Shown here in pieces: positions 40,049-51,800 of a DNA stretch of 64,000 bases. A program made the translations under genes and the position numbers. This DNA is from Rhynchopus sp. YZ270_cl-10 (lineage: Eukaryota; Euglenozoa; Diplonemea; Diplonemida; Diplonemidae): NCBI GenBank assembly GCA_964035575.1, contig OZ037871.1, positions 248,001 through 312,000 of the forward strand, given 5' to 3'. Under the pieces are notes generated by a model. That model had not been told where the DNA came from. It searched no databases and worked only from the letters and a program-made list of their open reading frames with translations. Positions within the stretch are counted from its first letter, which is position 1. Each line of letters starts with the position of its first letter.

Positions 40049-41168
40049 AAAAAAAAATGAAATTAAAAGTGAAAGGTTGATAAGAAGCATATAAGCCCTC
40101 TTGCTGAGCCTCCCTAACTCAAACCTTCATAACCTTACCTGGATGTGCCTCCCATCCTTCTTAAAAAAAAGTGTAGTTGGATACCTTTTGGTTTAGTACC
40201 CAAAACTTTTTTTTTCGTTTTTCCAAAGGGCGACAGGGTGGACTGCTTTCCTTTGACTATTCTCTCTTGAAAGGCTGGCTACTCAATTTTCTTTTTCTTT
40301 TTTTTGGGGGAAAAGGCTTTTTTTGTAGTATCGACAACCACCTGTCCGAGGACGATTTTATTTCGATTACCTACAGTGCCGGCGCGTTTCGTGCATACAC
40401 TTAACCCCTAGGTACTGCCTCTGACCATGTTTTCTTGTTCTACGTGGCAAGGGTTCCACACCACCCAAGGCAGTGGGGGACAGTTTCCCTGTTGAGGGGA
40501 CTACAGACAGCACACACCCCCCAGGTGACACCCCCCCCCCCCGACTATGTGGCAGTGGAGCCTTTGTTGGGGTGCCTCCCTGGCCTGACTTAGGACTCTG
40601 TGACAACTTCAAACGAGGTTAACCACGGAGTAAAGAAAATGTTTCCTTTTTGAATTTTCTTTTAATTTTAATTTTTGCTTTTTGCCATAACAAAACCGAA
40701 ACGAAGACATATTACAAAACCATTAACAAAAAAGCAACTCCACATTCAGAAATGTGGAAAGAACGAATCCAAAAAAAAAAAAAAAATCATAAAAACCCAG
40801 AAAAAGAGTATCGGATGAGACACTCAACTACAAATTTGAAGCGAGCTTACTATTTGTGCGCAATCACCATTCTTTACTCTAAAATGTCGTTCACGTAACA
40901 CCTAGACTGCGAGCCGTCTTTCTTCTTCTGTCGGACGCATTTTGTTAAATGGGACCAGAAGAAAGGCAACACTGTCACGAACATTTTCCGTAACAACCAA
41001 TACCAATAGTGGGCCCGTAATAATGTTACACACTTCCCTAAACGGAAAATGCTCCACATTTTTTTTTTACGGTACACTATCGTTTACGGTTTACGACAGA
41101 CTCTTTTGCGAACTCTTTTTACTATACCATTTCCGTTTTTTCCCCCCGATACTCATCAAAACAAAAGT

Positions 41169-41330
41169 TAACTTGAAATACAACAGCCCTCTCATGACAG
41201 TGTACCTTGGTACATGACCGGCTGTAACGGGGTGGCACAAAAAGAAGAAGTGGCAAACATCTTCAAAACATCTATTGATAAAAGAGCAGTTTATAAGATG
41301 AACCTAAGCCTCTCGGTGACGGCCGCGCGC
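41169..41330 (+). repeat. Composite AAGCC..CTCTCGTG dispersed repeat
   Basis: ACTTGAAATACAACAGCCCT, CTCATGACAGT, then the hairpin GTACCTTGGTAC and ATGACCGG (to 41221). A second module, TTTATAAGATGAACCTAAGC, then CTCTCGGTGACGG, lies at 41290-41325. Confidence 0.65.
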
Positions 41331-41487
41331 TGACCATCAAAAGAATGGCCTTTACGAGGAAAAGGACCCAACACCGCTAAGTAAAAAAACCCTTGTAAAT
41401 TTTCGCGATGTCCACACCCCTGAAATCTCGAGAAGAAAAAAAAAGGTCCGATGCCCAAACACACGTGTACATCCCACATAAAAGAGA

Positions 41488-41655
41488 AGTTGAAAGTGCA
41501 AACGCCTCACCGTTCATCGGCGGACGCAGGCTCTGGTTCTCCGTGGGTTATCGAACCCCAGATGGCACTTCATTGGTATGCTCATATAAAATAAAAAGCA
41601 AAAAAAAATGTGACTTGAAAATACAAAGCCCTCTCGTGACAGTGTATCAAAAAAA
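41488..41655 (+). repeat. CACCGTTCATCGGCGGACGC repeat with T-arm-like motif, then AAGCC module
   Basis: AGTGCAAACGCCTCACCGTT, CATCGGCGGACGCAGG, then GGGTTATCGAACCCCAGATG and GCACTTCATTGG. An AAGCCCTCTCGTGACAGTG module follows at 41612-41648. The order of modules is like that at 59963-60050. Confidence 0.6.
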
Positions 41656-41947
41656 AAGGAGGAACAGATCTCAGAAAACATGGCAACTCCAGCACCCCCA
41701 CCCAAGCGAATGAGGGGGATTTCCGAAAACCCCTTTCCCGCCACCTTTTCTCCCCCCTCTGTGGCAGTTTGTTTTGTTTTATTTTGTGTTGCTTTGTGAT
41801 GCGCGACAAAATAAATACCCCTTTCTCTCCCTCTCCTCCGAACTGAATCGTGAAAACAATATAAAACAAATATTTTAAAACGAAGTTCGCACCGTGCCAC
41901 CACCACCCCCTCTCTCTCCCTCTCCCCCTTTATCCCCCACCCCATTT

Positions 41948-44385
41948 CTATTCGACCATTGGGACATCTTCTGCAGTGGGGCTAAGCGCTTCGTCAGACT
42001 CACTTGCGTGCAGAGGTTCTGTGTCGTCCTCAGTGGTGACACGTGGCACCTGCACTTCTTCTTCTCCTTCTTCTTCTTCTTCGATGACGGTCATCTCCTG
42101 TGTACCCTCCTCCACCCCCACATCCACCTCTTCCACCTCGCAGGTGTCAGGTAGCAGACGTGCTGTCTCCGTCTCATCGTCGCCCTCAAGCAGCTGGACG
42201 GCCTCGTTGCCTATTTCCTGCAGGTCTTCCAGCGGTGTGCCTGCAGGCACCACTGCTGAGTCTGCGTCCGCAGCGACCTGTGGAGGGGACGCAACAGGTG
42301 TCTGCACAGCTGGCGGTGACGCCTGCCCTGCAGCATCGCGTGCCCCGTTCTCTCTCTCAGCGATAATCCGTGTTGGCGACGGGTCTTGCACAACTACATT
42401 CAACCCAGGCGCAACTCTGTTTAAAAATGGGGTAAAAAATAGAGGTGAGGGAGGGGGGGGGTACCTTTCCGGAACGTCGACATCAGACTCGCTTTCATCG
42501 TCAAGAAGGACACGCTGTCTGCAGACACAGCACTCAGGGTACTTCTTCTTGCTTTTCCCGATCTGGTTGGATAGAGTTTTTTGAGAAATGGGAGGGTGCT
42601 TTTTTTTGTATCGCAAGATGGCTTACTCTGCTTGGTCTATTAACAAAATAATAATATTTGTGTCACCCAGGGGTTGCGATCAGATCATTTTGGAAAAAAA
42701 ACCCATACCTGGTACATAATGTAGTCCTTCATGCAGGAGTAGTGCAGCTTGTGCCCGCAGGGGAATTTGCCGCATTGTGCTTCTGTGAGGTCGAGCAGAC
42801 AGATGGAGCACTGCGAGATGGTCGAGTTGGGGTTGACGTCGACGAGCAGCTTCTGCAGGTAGATCTCGTACTTGAGTTTGTGTTTTTCGATGAGCTCTGT
42901 CTCGAGCGCGTTGTCGCCCTCTGGGTTGCGTCTGGACACCTGCAGGTTGCGTGCGAGCATCCGCAGGAACGACAGAAAGAACAGCGGCACAACCAGCATC
43001 GCCAACATCCACACCGGCGGCAGGTTGTTCTTCTCCTTCCACTGATACCCTTCGCTGTCCCAGCAGCATTTGCTGTTCCCGTCAACCGTCCAAATGCACG
43101 AATCCTTCGGTGCGTCCTTACACGGCTCCTCGGACGTCCACAGACACCCCAAAGGAAGCCTGTACGGAACCAACCCATCACACTCCACACCCCCCTTGCA
43201 GCCGTCTGGAAGAATATTTTCATCACATCCAAACAAATCCACAACAGAATGCGGGCCAAAGCAAAAGCACAGCCCCTCATTTTCATCCCACACTGACTCT
43301 ATTGCTTCAAGGGGAAGCATACTGGTTCCATTGAGGTCCGGTGTGGCACTTGGAGCTTGGTCAATGGGAGGCACTTCACCCCCCTCCCATTGGGTAGGGA
43401 GTTGTGTGAAGCAGGCGCGAGCACAGTTGCCTGGGTTCTTATCGTCTGCGGTACTCCCGAAGGCATACGTTCGGGTTGATTTGTCTTCCACCACGACACG
43501 TGTAGGGAGGATGTTGTGCGTTGCAAGCACTTCCACCATTTTGGTGCGGTTCAGACAGCTCTCTTTCTTGTACGTCGCCACATAGTGCGACAGGAAGTTC
43601 CCATACCCTGCACTGCACTCTTGGCTCTGCCCGGTCCACACACCGTCGTCGGGGGCGGGCACCCACTCCTTGGGGTCTTCCCTGGGCCAGCCGTCTAGGT
43701 TAATCTCTTCTGGCATGGGCTTTGCTGCCAACCCATCCATGCAACAGCCTCCCTCCCATTTGCAGGCATCGCTGCAATGCGACTGCGACGTGAACAGACA
43801 CCCGAGAGGCACTGCGAAGGCCTTCAACCCATCTGCCTTGGGGACAGTACTGTTATCTGCCTCAGATATCTCTGCGATGCTTGCGACACCAAGACAGTAG
43901 CATTTCTGACCATCCAGCAGGACATTCATGGGTTCCAAGAACTTCGATGAATTGACTGAAAGCTGCGGAGTAGAGGCTGGAGTATCCTCCGGCACAATAT
44001 CGCCCCATAGCAAAGGAAGCTGTGCAAAGCAGCCACGGACGCAGGTGTCTGCAGTCATTGTGGTGGTCCGGGTGAAGGTGGAATCGCTGAAGTTTGATGC
44101 GTTTGCGGTCAGCGGTGTAGCCGATTTGACCATATTCTCTGGGTTAGAGATGTACTCGAAGAGTGCTGTACGGTCAATAGAGGCCTCGGGAATCACATAT
44201 TCGGAGGCAAACAGCGCAACGTTGTTCGCGTACGCATAGCTGCATTGCTTGCTCTGCCCTGAGAAGTACTCTGACCCCCAGTGCGCTGGTGCCGGCACCC
44301 AGTCGCTCCCATTCCTCGGCCAGTAGCTTGCCTGCGTCACCCCAAAACACACAGCCAGCACTAAGGCCGTGGCAGAACCCCTCAT
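41948..44385 (-). CDS. Membrane RING-finger protein with duplicated Cys-rich ectodomain (3 exons)
   Basis: Exons 44385-42709, 42562-42465 and 42416-41948 join in frame to 747 residues. A signal peptide (MRGSATALVLAVCFGVTQAS) precedes two copies of a Cys-rich domain of about 200 residues (QCSYAYANN..CFAQLP..CYCLG..PLGCLFTS..CCMDG and ECSAGYGN..CFTQLP..CFCFG..PLGCLWTS..CCWDS). One membrane span follows (VWMLAMLVVPLFFLSFLRML, about residues 457-476), then a cytosolic RING finger, CSICLL..CGKFPCGHKLHYSC completed across intron 1 by CCVCRQR, and an acidic tail. It should be an E3 ubiquitin ligase on the secretory or plasma membrane, analogous in layout to PA-TM-RING proteins but with another ectodomain. 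Without the splice the RING lacks its last Cys pair. A good pyrimidine tract and CCCACAG lie 30 nt upstream of the ATG. Confidence 0.88.
42417..42464 (-). other. Intron 2 of the RING gene, 48 bp
   Basis: Donor GGAAAG|GTACCC and acceptor TTTTTAAACAG|AGTTGC, phase 2. The 48-bp length is a multiple of three and the intron is open, so retention would add 16 residues; splicing is inferred from the consensus ends and pyrimidine tract. Confidence 0.65.
42563..42708 (-). other. Intron 1 of the RING gene, 146 bp
   Basis: Donor CAG|GTATGG and acceptor CCAACCAG|ATCGGG, phase 0. Splicing joins DYIMYQ to IGKSKKKYPECCVC and completes the RING. Confidence 0.85.
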
Positions 44386-46517
44386 CGAAAGAACAAAACC
44401 CTACACTATACTGTGGGAAGGTAGAGAGGTGGGGGGGAAAAGGGGAAAGGGGAAGGTGGTACTCCCCCCCTTTTTTTCTCCCTGGAGTGGTGTGTGCTGT
44501 TAAGGAGGGAAGGCTGTGGTGCTGAAATAGTTGAAATACGTTTTGCATTTCTTGGTTCAGGGGGAAGGGATGAAATGTGTGGGGTAAGTAAGGGTCGCGT
44601 TTTTTTCAGGGTTTCTACAATTGGTGTTTTTATTTTTGCTTTTTTTTGTGAGGGGGGGCAGGAAGGGTGTTAACGAGGAATTTAGAAGAACCGGTTGTAA
44701 CCACCAACCGTTCCTGCCTTCTCCTGCCTTTTTGGGGGACAAAATTTGACTTGAAATACAAAGCCCTTTCGTGACAATGTACAAGGTTTATAAGATGAAC
44801 CTAAGCCTCTCGCTTCGGCACCTTAAAAAAAAATGGAAAGAAAAGAGTTTTGACAGACGTGCCTTTCGCACGCATACAAGAAGAGAAAAACAAATCTTTG
44901 GAAAAAATGAGTGTCTCCACGGGAAACACACCATCTCGCACAACAGGGTGTAATACACGCTTTCTCCTACTTTACAAAGGATTACAGGTGAGAAGATGGT
45001 GCATAGAGGAGTATGTAGGGTAACCACCCTCGCATCCCCTTCTTAGGGGATCAACTGTTCGACGCACAACTGTGTGGATAAAAGTACTGATAATGATTAA
45101 GATAAAAAAAAACGCCTCACCGTTTCATCGGCGGACGCCCACCATGTCCTACATTTCGTGGTTTACATTTGGAAAGAATATCTTGGATTGATTTCAAGCC
45201 TTCGTAATTATCAAAGAAAAGAGAGCATTTGAAAATGAGGAATGTGTCTCTGTGCATATGGCATCGTCTCTTTTGCCGCAAACACCTCAATGCATTCTTT
45301 CATATACTAACTATTCTACTGAATAGATGGTATAATAGGGTGCACTAAATGGACCTCAATGCAAAAAATTATTTCATATACTTTCTTTTCTAAACGAAAA
45401 GAAGGCAAAGAAAAAAAAATCAATCTGCGAGAACAATTTCCAAGCACCTTCCGTCGATTCTATTTCCTCCAAATGCTGGTATAAAAAAATAGTGAAAAAA
45501 AAGACCCCCAAGGAAAGTGCAAAATGCTATACGTTGATCACCCACAATCAGAAAACCCGACAATCATCACTATTGTCGTTTTCCCCCCTTTTTTTTTGAA
45601 AATTTTTTGCGTAGCTGCCGTGACAGTCTTCAGGGTCTACATCTACAAAAGACCCTCTGGCTGTCACCATTGTTGTGTCGACAATCGGCTAAGCACCCAT
45701 CTTGGTGGGTGACTAGGAATATCCACTCAATGTTGTCCCACGCCTTTTTTTTGTTGTAAATTTACTACGGAAAGGTATACGTAATTCGCCCCTTTTGCGA
45801 ACAGTACGAAAACCCAGTAGTTTTACTTTCTCTAACTCAGTTTGTAACACGCGTTTGTAATGAACACCACTTTCTTCTTTCGTTCAGATGTTTCGTCAGG
45901 GAAGGGGAAGAGAGGGGGTAGGGAAGTTTCCGTTGGAAGGTGTGGGGGAGGGGAGGGGAGGGGGGGGAGAACGGGAGGGGATACTGGTGAGGGGGGGGGG
46001 GGGAAAGTTACGTTTCGTTAGCTCCGTACAGCAAATATCGTTGTGCAAAGTGTTGGAAAATCGCACAATTTTTATTTTTTTATTTTGGGGGAGTAGGAAA
46101 GAGGGGGAAGAACAGGAATACAGAAAAAAAAAAAATGAGAAAAAAAGTAGCTGAAAAAAAAAAAAACAGCTCGGTCGTAGGGAAATGGTTGTTTTCAATG
46201 AGGGTGGGATGCAACCCAGGCCCCCCCTCCCCCAACACCCAAAGAATCGGCGTTCTTCATCTATTTGCTAAATTGTTTGGTGTAGTGTAGTTGCCTCGGT
46301 TGTGTTGTCACAGTTTTTGTGCAATCTCCACTGCCCTATATTTGGTTAACAAGAATCACATCAGAATGCGTAAATACAGTATTTCAACATATATGCAATC
46401 AATTGATAGCATAGGAGAGCTCCATAAAAATGTTCCCATCTTTGTAAATACAAACGCGGCGCAACCATTTGTCTTTGAGGGTTCCCCCTCTCCGACACCC
46501 CTCTCCCCTCTTCTCAT
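44386..46517. other. Repeat-rich spacer, no gene
   Basis: Holds AAGCC..CTCTCG modules at 44747-44823, a CACCGTTTCATCGGCGGACGC copy at 45112, the ATACTAACTATTCTACTGAA repeat at 45303, TTGTGTCGACAATCGGCTAA with hairpin CACCCATC-TTG-GTGGGTG at 45672-45710, and TAGTGTAGTTGCCTCGG at 46283. Confidence 0.55.
44747..44825 (+). repeat. Composite AAGCC..CTCTCG dispersed repeat
   Basis: TTGAAATACAAAGCCCTTTC, GTGACAATGTAC, then directly TTTATAAGATGAACCTAAGC and CTCTCGCTTCGG. The two modules abut here, supporting that they are parts of one repeat. Confidence 0.65.
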
Positions 46518-48399
46518 CTACCGCAGCATGCCCGGGGGAGAGCTGGAGGGGATAAAACGCATGTCCTCACCCCGGTCGTACACAACCTGCGCAGGTGTGC
46601 CGTGGTTGAGCACCGGGTTCATCACACTGTACCCGTTGGCACGCTTCGACGGTGATACGCTCTGTGGAAAAAAAAAATAGGGATTGAAAACGAATTATAC
46701 ATTGTTTTGGCCCTTTAATGGAAAAGTGGCAAAATTCAAAAAAAAAGTTAATAAGATGAACCTAAGCCTGTGGTACTTAGTCATCTTGAATTAAATCGAG
46801 CGGAAATTATGGCTTTTAATTGTGTCGTTGGGGAAAACCCCCCGACAATAATTAAAAACGACATAACCCTGCCGGACCGTACATTTAAAGTACTGTGGAG
46901 AAATATGTCCCGTGAAAGGTTAGTAAGAAAAAAAGGAAAATTCGTAAAAACAAAAAAAGGGGGTGTAAGATGAACCCAAGACTCTCGTTTTAGGCGTCGT
47001 TGTTAAATGTTAAACGGGAGTCAACTTCTCAAACCTTTCTTCCGAGATTCTTCCGAAGAGTTGAATCCCTTATATCAGCGAAGAAAAACACACACCCCTG
47101 CAGGCAATATACCCCTCCCTCCCTCCCTCCTCTCCCCCCACCACCAACACAATTTAATACAAAAAACCGGCATTTTTAGATCATCCAATCACCTTACCCT
47201 AAAAACCTCATGACTACCATGCACTGTAATTAGCTTTAACGGGGGGTAGCGTTTCCCCTGAAAAAATCCAACCCCAAAAAAAAAAAAAAGAAATTACAAT
47301 CCGTATACCCGATGTTCATGAGGCAGGGGGCGGACGTCGGTGTAGGGCATTGAGAGGGCGCGCTGTGGTGGAGAAGGGGGCGCCATGACGCGTCCACGGC
47401 CTCCTGCGGGGGTGTACTGGTGTTGGAAGACGACAGGCATGACTTCCTCTGGTGGGGTGTACTGTGGGTGGCTTGCACGGTGCGGGAGGGGTGACGGATG
47501 TCGGTGGCCGTCACGGAGCACAGCAATCTCCCTGTCGCGTGTCGCTAGCGCTGCTTCTGTCTCCGCCAGACGTCGCTCTAACTCCAGTACCCTGTTTCCT
47601 GTGGACATAAAGTCGGCTGGTCTATCCTCGGCATAATGTGTTGCGTTCAGCCGTTCGATCTCCGCTTTGAGTCGCTCTGCCTCACGGTAATCTTCGACAT
47701 GAATCGCTTCTCGCTTTCTTGCTTCAAGAGAGTCGATCATACCGTCGACCTGATGATTGCGTATCGCACCACCCCGCCCAGGCGACGCCCGGTTCGCATG
47801 CACCGGATAGAGGTACCGTGGCGACTCAACCCCTTCATAGTGCACACCGCTTGGGCTGGTGGGGCGTCGTATGGGCTGCTGTACACCCTGCGGTTCGTAC
47901 ACCCCACCGCTGGGGCGGTCGAAGTATCGATACGCATCCTGTGGCTGGTCTACTGGCCTGCCCCGCCCATAGGACTGATGCGGGGTGGGGTTGGGGTTGG
48001 TCTGGGGCCTCTGGGTAGGGGAAGGCGAGGCAGCGTCGTGTGTACGGAGGGGGGACACCTTGCGTTCTTCGAAGGTCAAGACGAAGACGGTTTTGCTGTG
48101 TGTCAGGGCGCGGAGCTGTGGGTGGGAATGTCGAAATTGTGGGGGCGGGGGTGGGGGTGTGGGTGGGGGTATACCTGATCAACGTGTGTGACCGGTTCAC
48201 CGTCGACTTTAACAAGCGTTCGTCCAACAGAGTGGATAACTCCCGCCTTGGCCGCAGGTGTGTTCGGTTGAACATCCGTTAACGCGAGTGTGGCAGGCTC
48301 CAGTACCAGGCCCAGCTTCTCGCCAGGCTGTTTGCGTACGGTGACGTCCCAGCCGTTCCGTGCGGTGTGCTCGCTGCGCAGCGCAGTGTCGCCGGACAT
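46518..48399 (-). CDS. PDZ-domain protein with UVR-like coiled coil (3 exons)
   Basis: Exons 48399-48175, 48115-47309 and 46661-46518 join in frame to 391 residues. The N-terminal PDZ domain spans intron 1: GWDVTVRKQPGEKLGLVLEP, NTPAAKAGVI, LVKVDGEPVTHVDQ, then LRALTHSKTVFVLTFEERK. A Pro/Arg/Tyr-rich spacer follows, then a helical stretch SLEARKREAIHVEDYREAER-LKAEIERL that has the form of a UVR motif, and a second coiled coil (VLELERRLAETEAALATRDR). The tail from the third exon is SVSPSKRANGYSVMNPVLNH onward. It is probably a scaffold protein. A C-rich tract and CCCTAG lie about 20 nt upstream of the ATG. Exon 3 is inferred only from splice-site quality and frame. Confidence 0.8.
46662..47308 (-). 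other. Intron 2 of the PDZ gene, 647 bp, carrying dispersed repeats
   Basis: Donor CATCGG|GTATAC and acceptor TTTTTTTCCACAG|AGCGTA, phase 0. It contains two AAGCC-family repeat copies at 46748-46787 and 46967-47000. If not spliced, the protein would end VYGL six codons after the donor. Confidence 0.6.
48116..48174 (-). other. Intron 1 of the PDZ gene, 59 bp
   Basis: Donor GATCAG|GTATAC and acceptor CCCACAG|CTCCGC, phase 0. It is almost pure C and A at the donor side. Removal restores a complete PDZ domain. Confidence 0.85.
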
Positions 48400-48872
48400 A
48401 ATATATTTGTGTTCCTAGGGGTGGGGTTTTGGGTTGAGGGTTGGGCCCAGAGTGAGGGGGAAAGATGTCGTAAAAAAAAAACTCTCATAATTTTATTACA
48501 ACGGGTAGTTTTAGGGGAACGGTCAATAGGCTGATAGAATGGGGAACACAACACACCCCTCAACCAATCTAAGGGAGACCCGCAGTCTGAACAGACCAGC
48601 AGCTCATCTATGGTTGCAAGGGGTGTATGTGTTGGGGGTTATTATACACCTCTGCGACCCCTTTTGGAAAAAAGGGGGCAAAGGCTGGTTTTTTTGCGTT
48701 TCCCAAAAAAACTTTCCAAAATGTGCACGCCCAGACACATTTCCATGAAAGATCGTTCCGCGAGAAATTCACATTTTTTTTTGTGTTTGCTGTATCGACC
48801 ATCACCCTCCTCACACACCACCCTTTTTAGGGGATCCTCACACCATAGGGAGGATGCCCATACTTTTCAAAA
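48400..48872. other. Short spacer, no gene
   Basis: Contains a TGCTGTATCGACCATCACCC copy of the CGACAATC dispersed repeat at about 48789. Confidence 0.45.
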
Positions 48873-51800
48873 CTATAAAATTTGGACCCGAGAACCTAGC
48901 GTCGTGGAGGGCTCTCTGGCGAGCGGAGGGAGCGACTGGCGGTACACGAGGCTCCGCTTCTTCTGTGCTGCATGCGAGCTCTTCCTCCTCTGCGCGATCG
49001 AGCTGAGCGAGCTTCTTTGCTTGCCCACTTGCAAGCCTACAGTGCCAGGGGTGCCAAACTTGCGGAACAGCTCCATCGGTACTTCCGCAGGCTCGGCCCG
49101 GGCCATCTTTGTTACCGGGAGGTCACGCGATTCACTCCAGGGGTCATGACTCGTGTACTGCAGGGCTGCGTCCATGCGCTTCATGCACATGATGCCCATG
49201 TGTTCCCCTGGTGTGTAGAATTTGTTGTCAGCCCCCTTTTGCATGCGTAGCCCTTTCGATGTCTTCGTTGCTTTGACCTGAAGCGGGGTGGAGACCACCT
49301 GGGAAGGGAGATCACCGAATAAAGTGTCGTTCGCCTGCTCCACCACGCCAACCAAAGAGTTGTCATCAAACCCACACCGCAGTTCGTGGGCCATGAGATA
49401 GTCCCAGATGTTGTCGATAAAGTCTGTGCTCTTCAGGCCGTGCTTGTTCTCGAAGACGCGCCGTTCTTCCTCGAGGCCCTCGATGAGGCGTAAGGCAAGG
49501 GTGTTCTGGTACTCCCGCATGTTGCTGCGTACGGTGGCGGCTGCCTGGAGGACGGTCTGGTATTGGGCGTTGTTGCTTCGTTCTTCGATGAATTTGTGGT
49601 GCAGGTGGTAAGGCGGATAGAGAAGGATCTCGCGGATGTGGAAGTACTTCTTGACAACCTTGAGCGTGTCGCGGTACTTCACGTAGGCTCGCCAGGTGAC
49701 CACGTCCTGCGCCTTCTTGCCCTCTCGTGTACGCGGCGCGCCGGTCCAGCCTTCGACCCGCTCCTTCAGGTACAGCCTCTCATAGGCAGACTTGATGGAC
49801 GGCATGTCCCATTCCTGGTCCGAGTTTTTTATTCTGTCGATAAACGACGCCTCCGCACCTTCCAAGTCGTACAGCGGATTGACCGAATCGCTGGGCACAA
49901 TGGGAAGCCATTCACGGTCGAGAAGCACATTCCAGTTTGGGTTGAGCTTGAGGGGACACCCCACCTTCCACGCCTCGCGGACATGCGCGATGGCCTCACG
50001 GAAGTTGTGCACAATATAGAGCTTCCCGTCAGAGTCGAAGCAGGTGTAGTTCCCTGGGGTGAACTCCTGCGTCTTGACGGTGTTGTTGCTTTCTACACCA
50101 TGGTTCTGCCGCCACCCCGTCAGCGACCTCACATCCAGAACGTGCTCGATATCCTTTTCACACACCATCCCCATTCCATGAACATAACGCTGCGCCAGGT
50201 TGCCGTGCATGGCTTGGGTCGCAGCTTCCGTAAACACCTTCGCCACCTCCTCGACAGAGGACACATTGTACGGCTTAGGCAGCAACTCCAATGGAGGCAC
50301 TTGATCCAAAGCAAAGGACAGGCCGTCATAGTCTGGCACCAACATTGCCCCTTCCTTGCGTTCTTCGATACGCCCGGTGTCCTCCGAAATGTAAAATTGC
50401 CGCGAAGAGACCAGCACAACCGGAACCGGATACGTATTCTCCGGCAGCCCGAGCGGCATTTTCACAAACTCAGACTTTTCCTCATCCCAACGTTTAAAGC
50501 AGGTTTCCCTTTCGGCGGATCGCACTGCGGTTGGCGTGTCGCTTCCTGATGCCTCTTCGTCCTCGACTCCTTGCATACCTTCCCCTGGTGGGCAGAGGAC
50601 GAAGACGGGGAGGGAGTTTTCTTGGTATGGGGTGTGGTGCATCCAGGACTCCACCGTGGAGAGGGGCTTCCACCCGACGTAGTGAACGACCTCGCGGAGG
50701 GGCCCGTACCGTAGGTAGCACTCCCCAAGGAACTGCGAGTTGTTGAATTCGTCGAGGTACATCTCGGATACCTTGCGTTTTTCTGTGGCCTGCATGGAGT
50801 GGGTTTGGTACTGCTGCATGAGCTTCGTGAGGTTCTGCCGGGATGCTTCCATCGCTCGGTTCGAATCTTGCGCAATTTTATTAAATATCCGTACTGCCGC
50901 AGTCTCCATCGACTTCAACCTCGCATACACCTGAGTCAAAGCCTGATTCCCCTCCCCTCCTCCCCCATCCCCTCCCCCAGTAGATGTGTTCGTGTCATCT
51001 GCGCTTCCCTTTTCTGCTTCAATTAAGGCGGCTTCCAATTTGCTTTTTAATTTTGTCTGCGCAGCTCCAACCTTCGAAAGCTGTGCAACCATCGGAACAC
51101 AACCTTTTATAGGGTTATATGGCGAGCTTTTCAATGACGTTGACATTGTTTTTCCTGCGGCATTTGAGGAATTCTTTGTAATGTTAGAAAGGAGTGCCCA
51201 AGGTGCGTGCTCGGTTCGATCAAGAATGGGGTATCCGCCTGCATCCAATAACGTAGAATCGTTCAAAGTAAAGGACCCAATGAAGGCCTGCGCAGCTCCA
51301 TCAGCTACGGGACGGAGCATGATGCTGACTTTGTGGTGTTGGCAATACAGCAGGTAGTTGTGCACATCGCAAACGGGGAGCCCGGTGTGAATCTCTGGGA
51401 CAAAGGGTTGATCGTTAAACTGCAGCGCCTCCGCAGAAGCAATAGCAGCCCCAATCGGCTCCGGACCAGTCGCGCCCTTTGGGTTGCGTTTCGCCTCAAT
51501 CTCTTCGTCCTCAATGAGCTGCCGTAGGATATCGACTTCGTTCAGTTCTGTCTTCCTTCTGGAGGATTCTCTGGTTTTTGGAGACCCTGGAGGGCTGCCT
51601 TGCCCTGGTAGATCCGCCATTGCTCCGTCACGGATTTTTCGCATCAAAATCGTTTGAAGCGAGACCGGCTCTGCACCGGCCATTTTTTGCTTTTTTTTGC
51701 CTCCAGGGGAGGCTGCGCTGTATGCGGTTGCTGTAGTACGCAGGGGGGAATCGGGAAAGCCGATATCTTGAGCATCAACGTCTGAAAGGGGTGAATGGAC

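Larger units (their letters stand above)
39423..41947. other. Repeat-rich spacer, no gene
   Basis: Contains dispersed repeats: TAGTGTAGTTGCCTCGG (39715), TTAGTGTAGTCACCCGAGG (39790), the CACCGTTCATCGGCGGACGC family (40010 and 41500), a TATCGACAACC copy (40327), and several AAGCC..CTCGTG copies (41169-41650). The longer open frames have no coding character. Confidence 0.55.

Noticed and set aside
41540-41580. Possible tRNA gene from the TCGAACCCCA motif
   Set aside because: Only a T-arm-like hairpin is present; no acceptor stem, D arm or anticodon arm can be formed in the right places.
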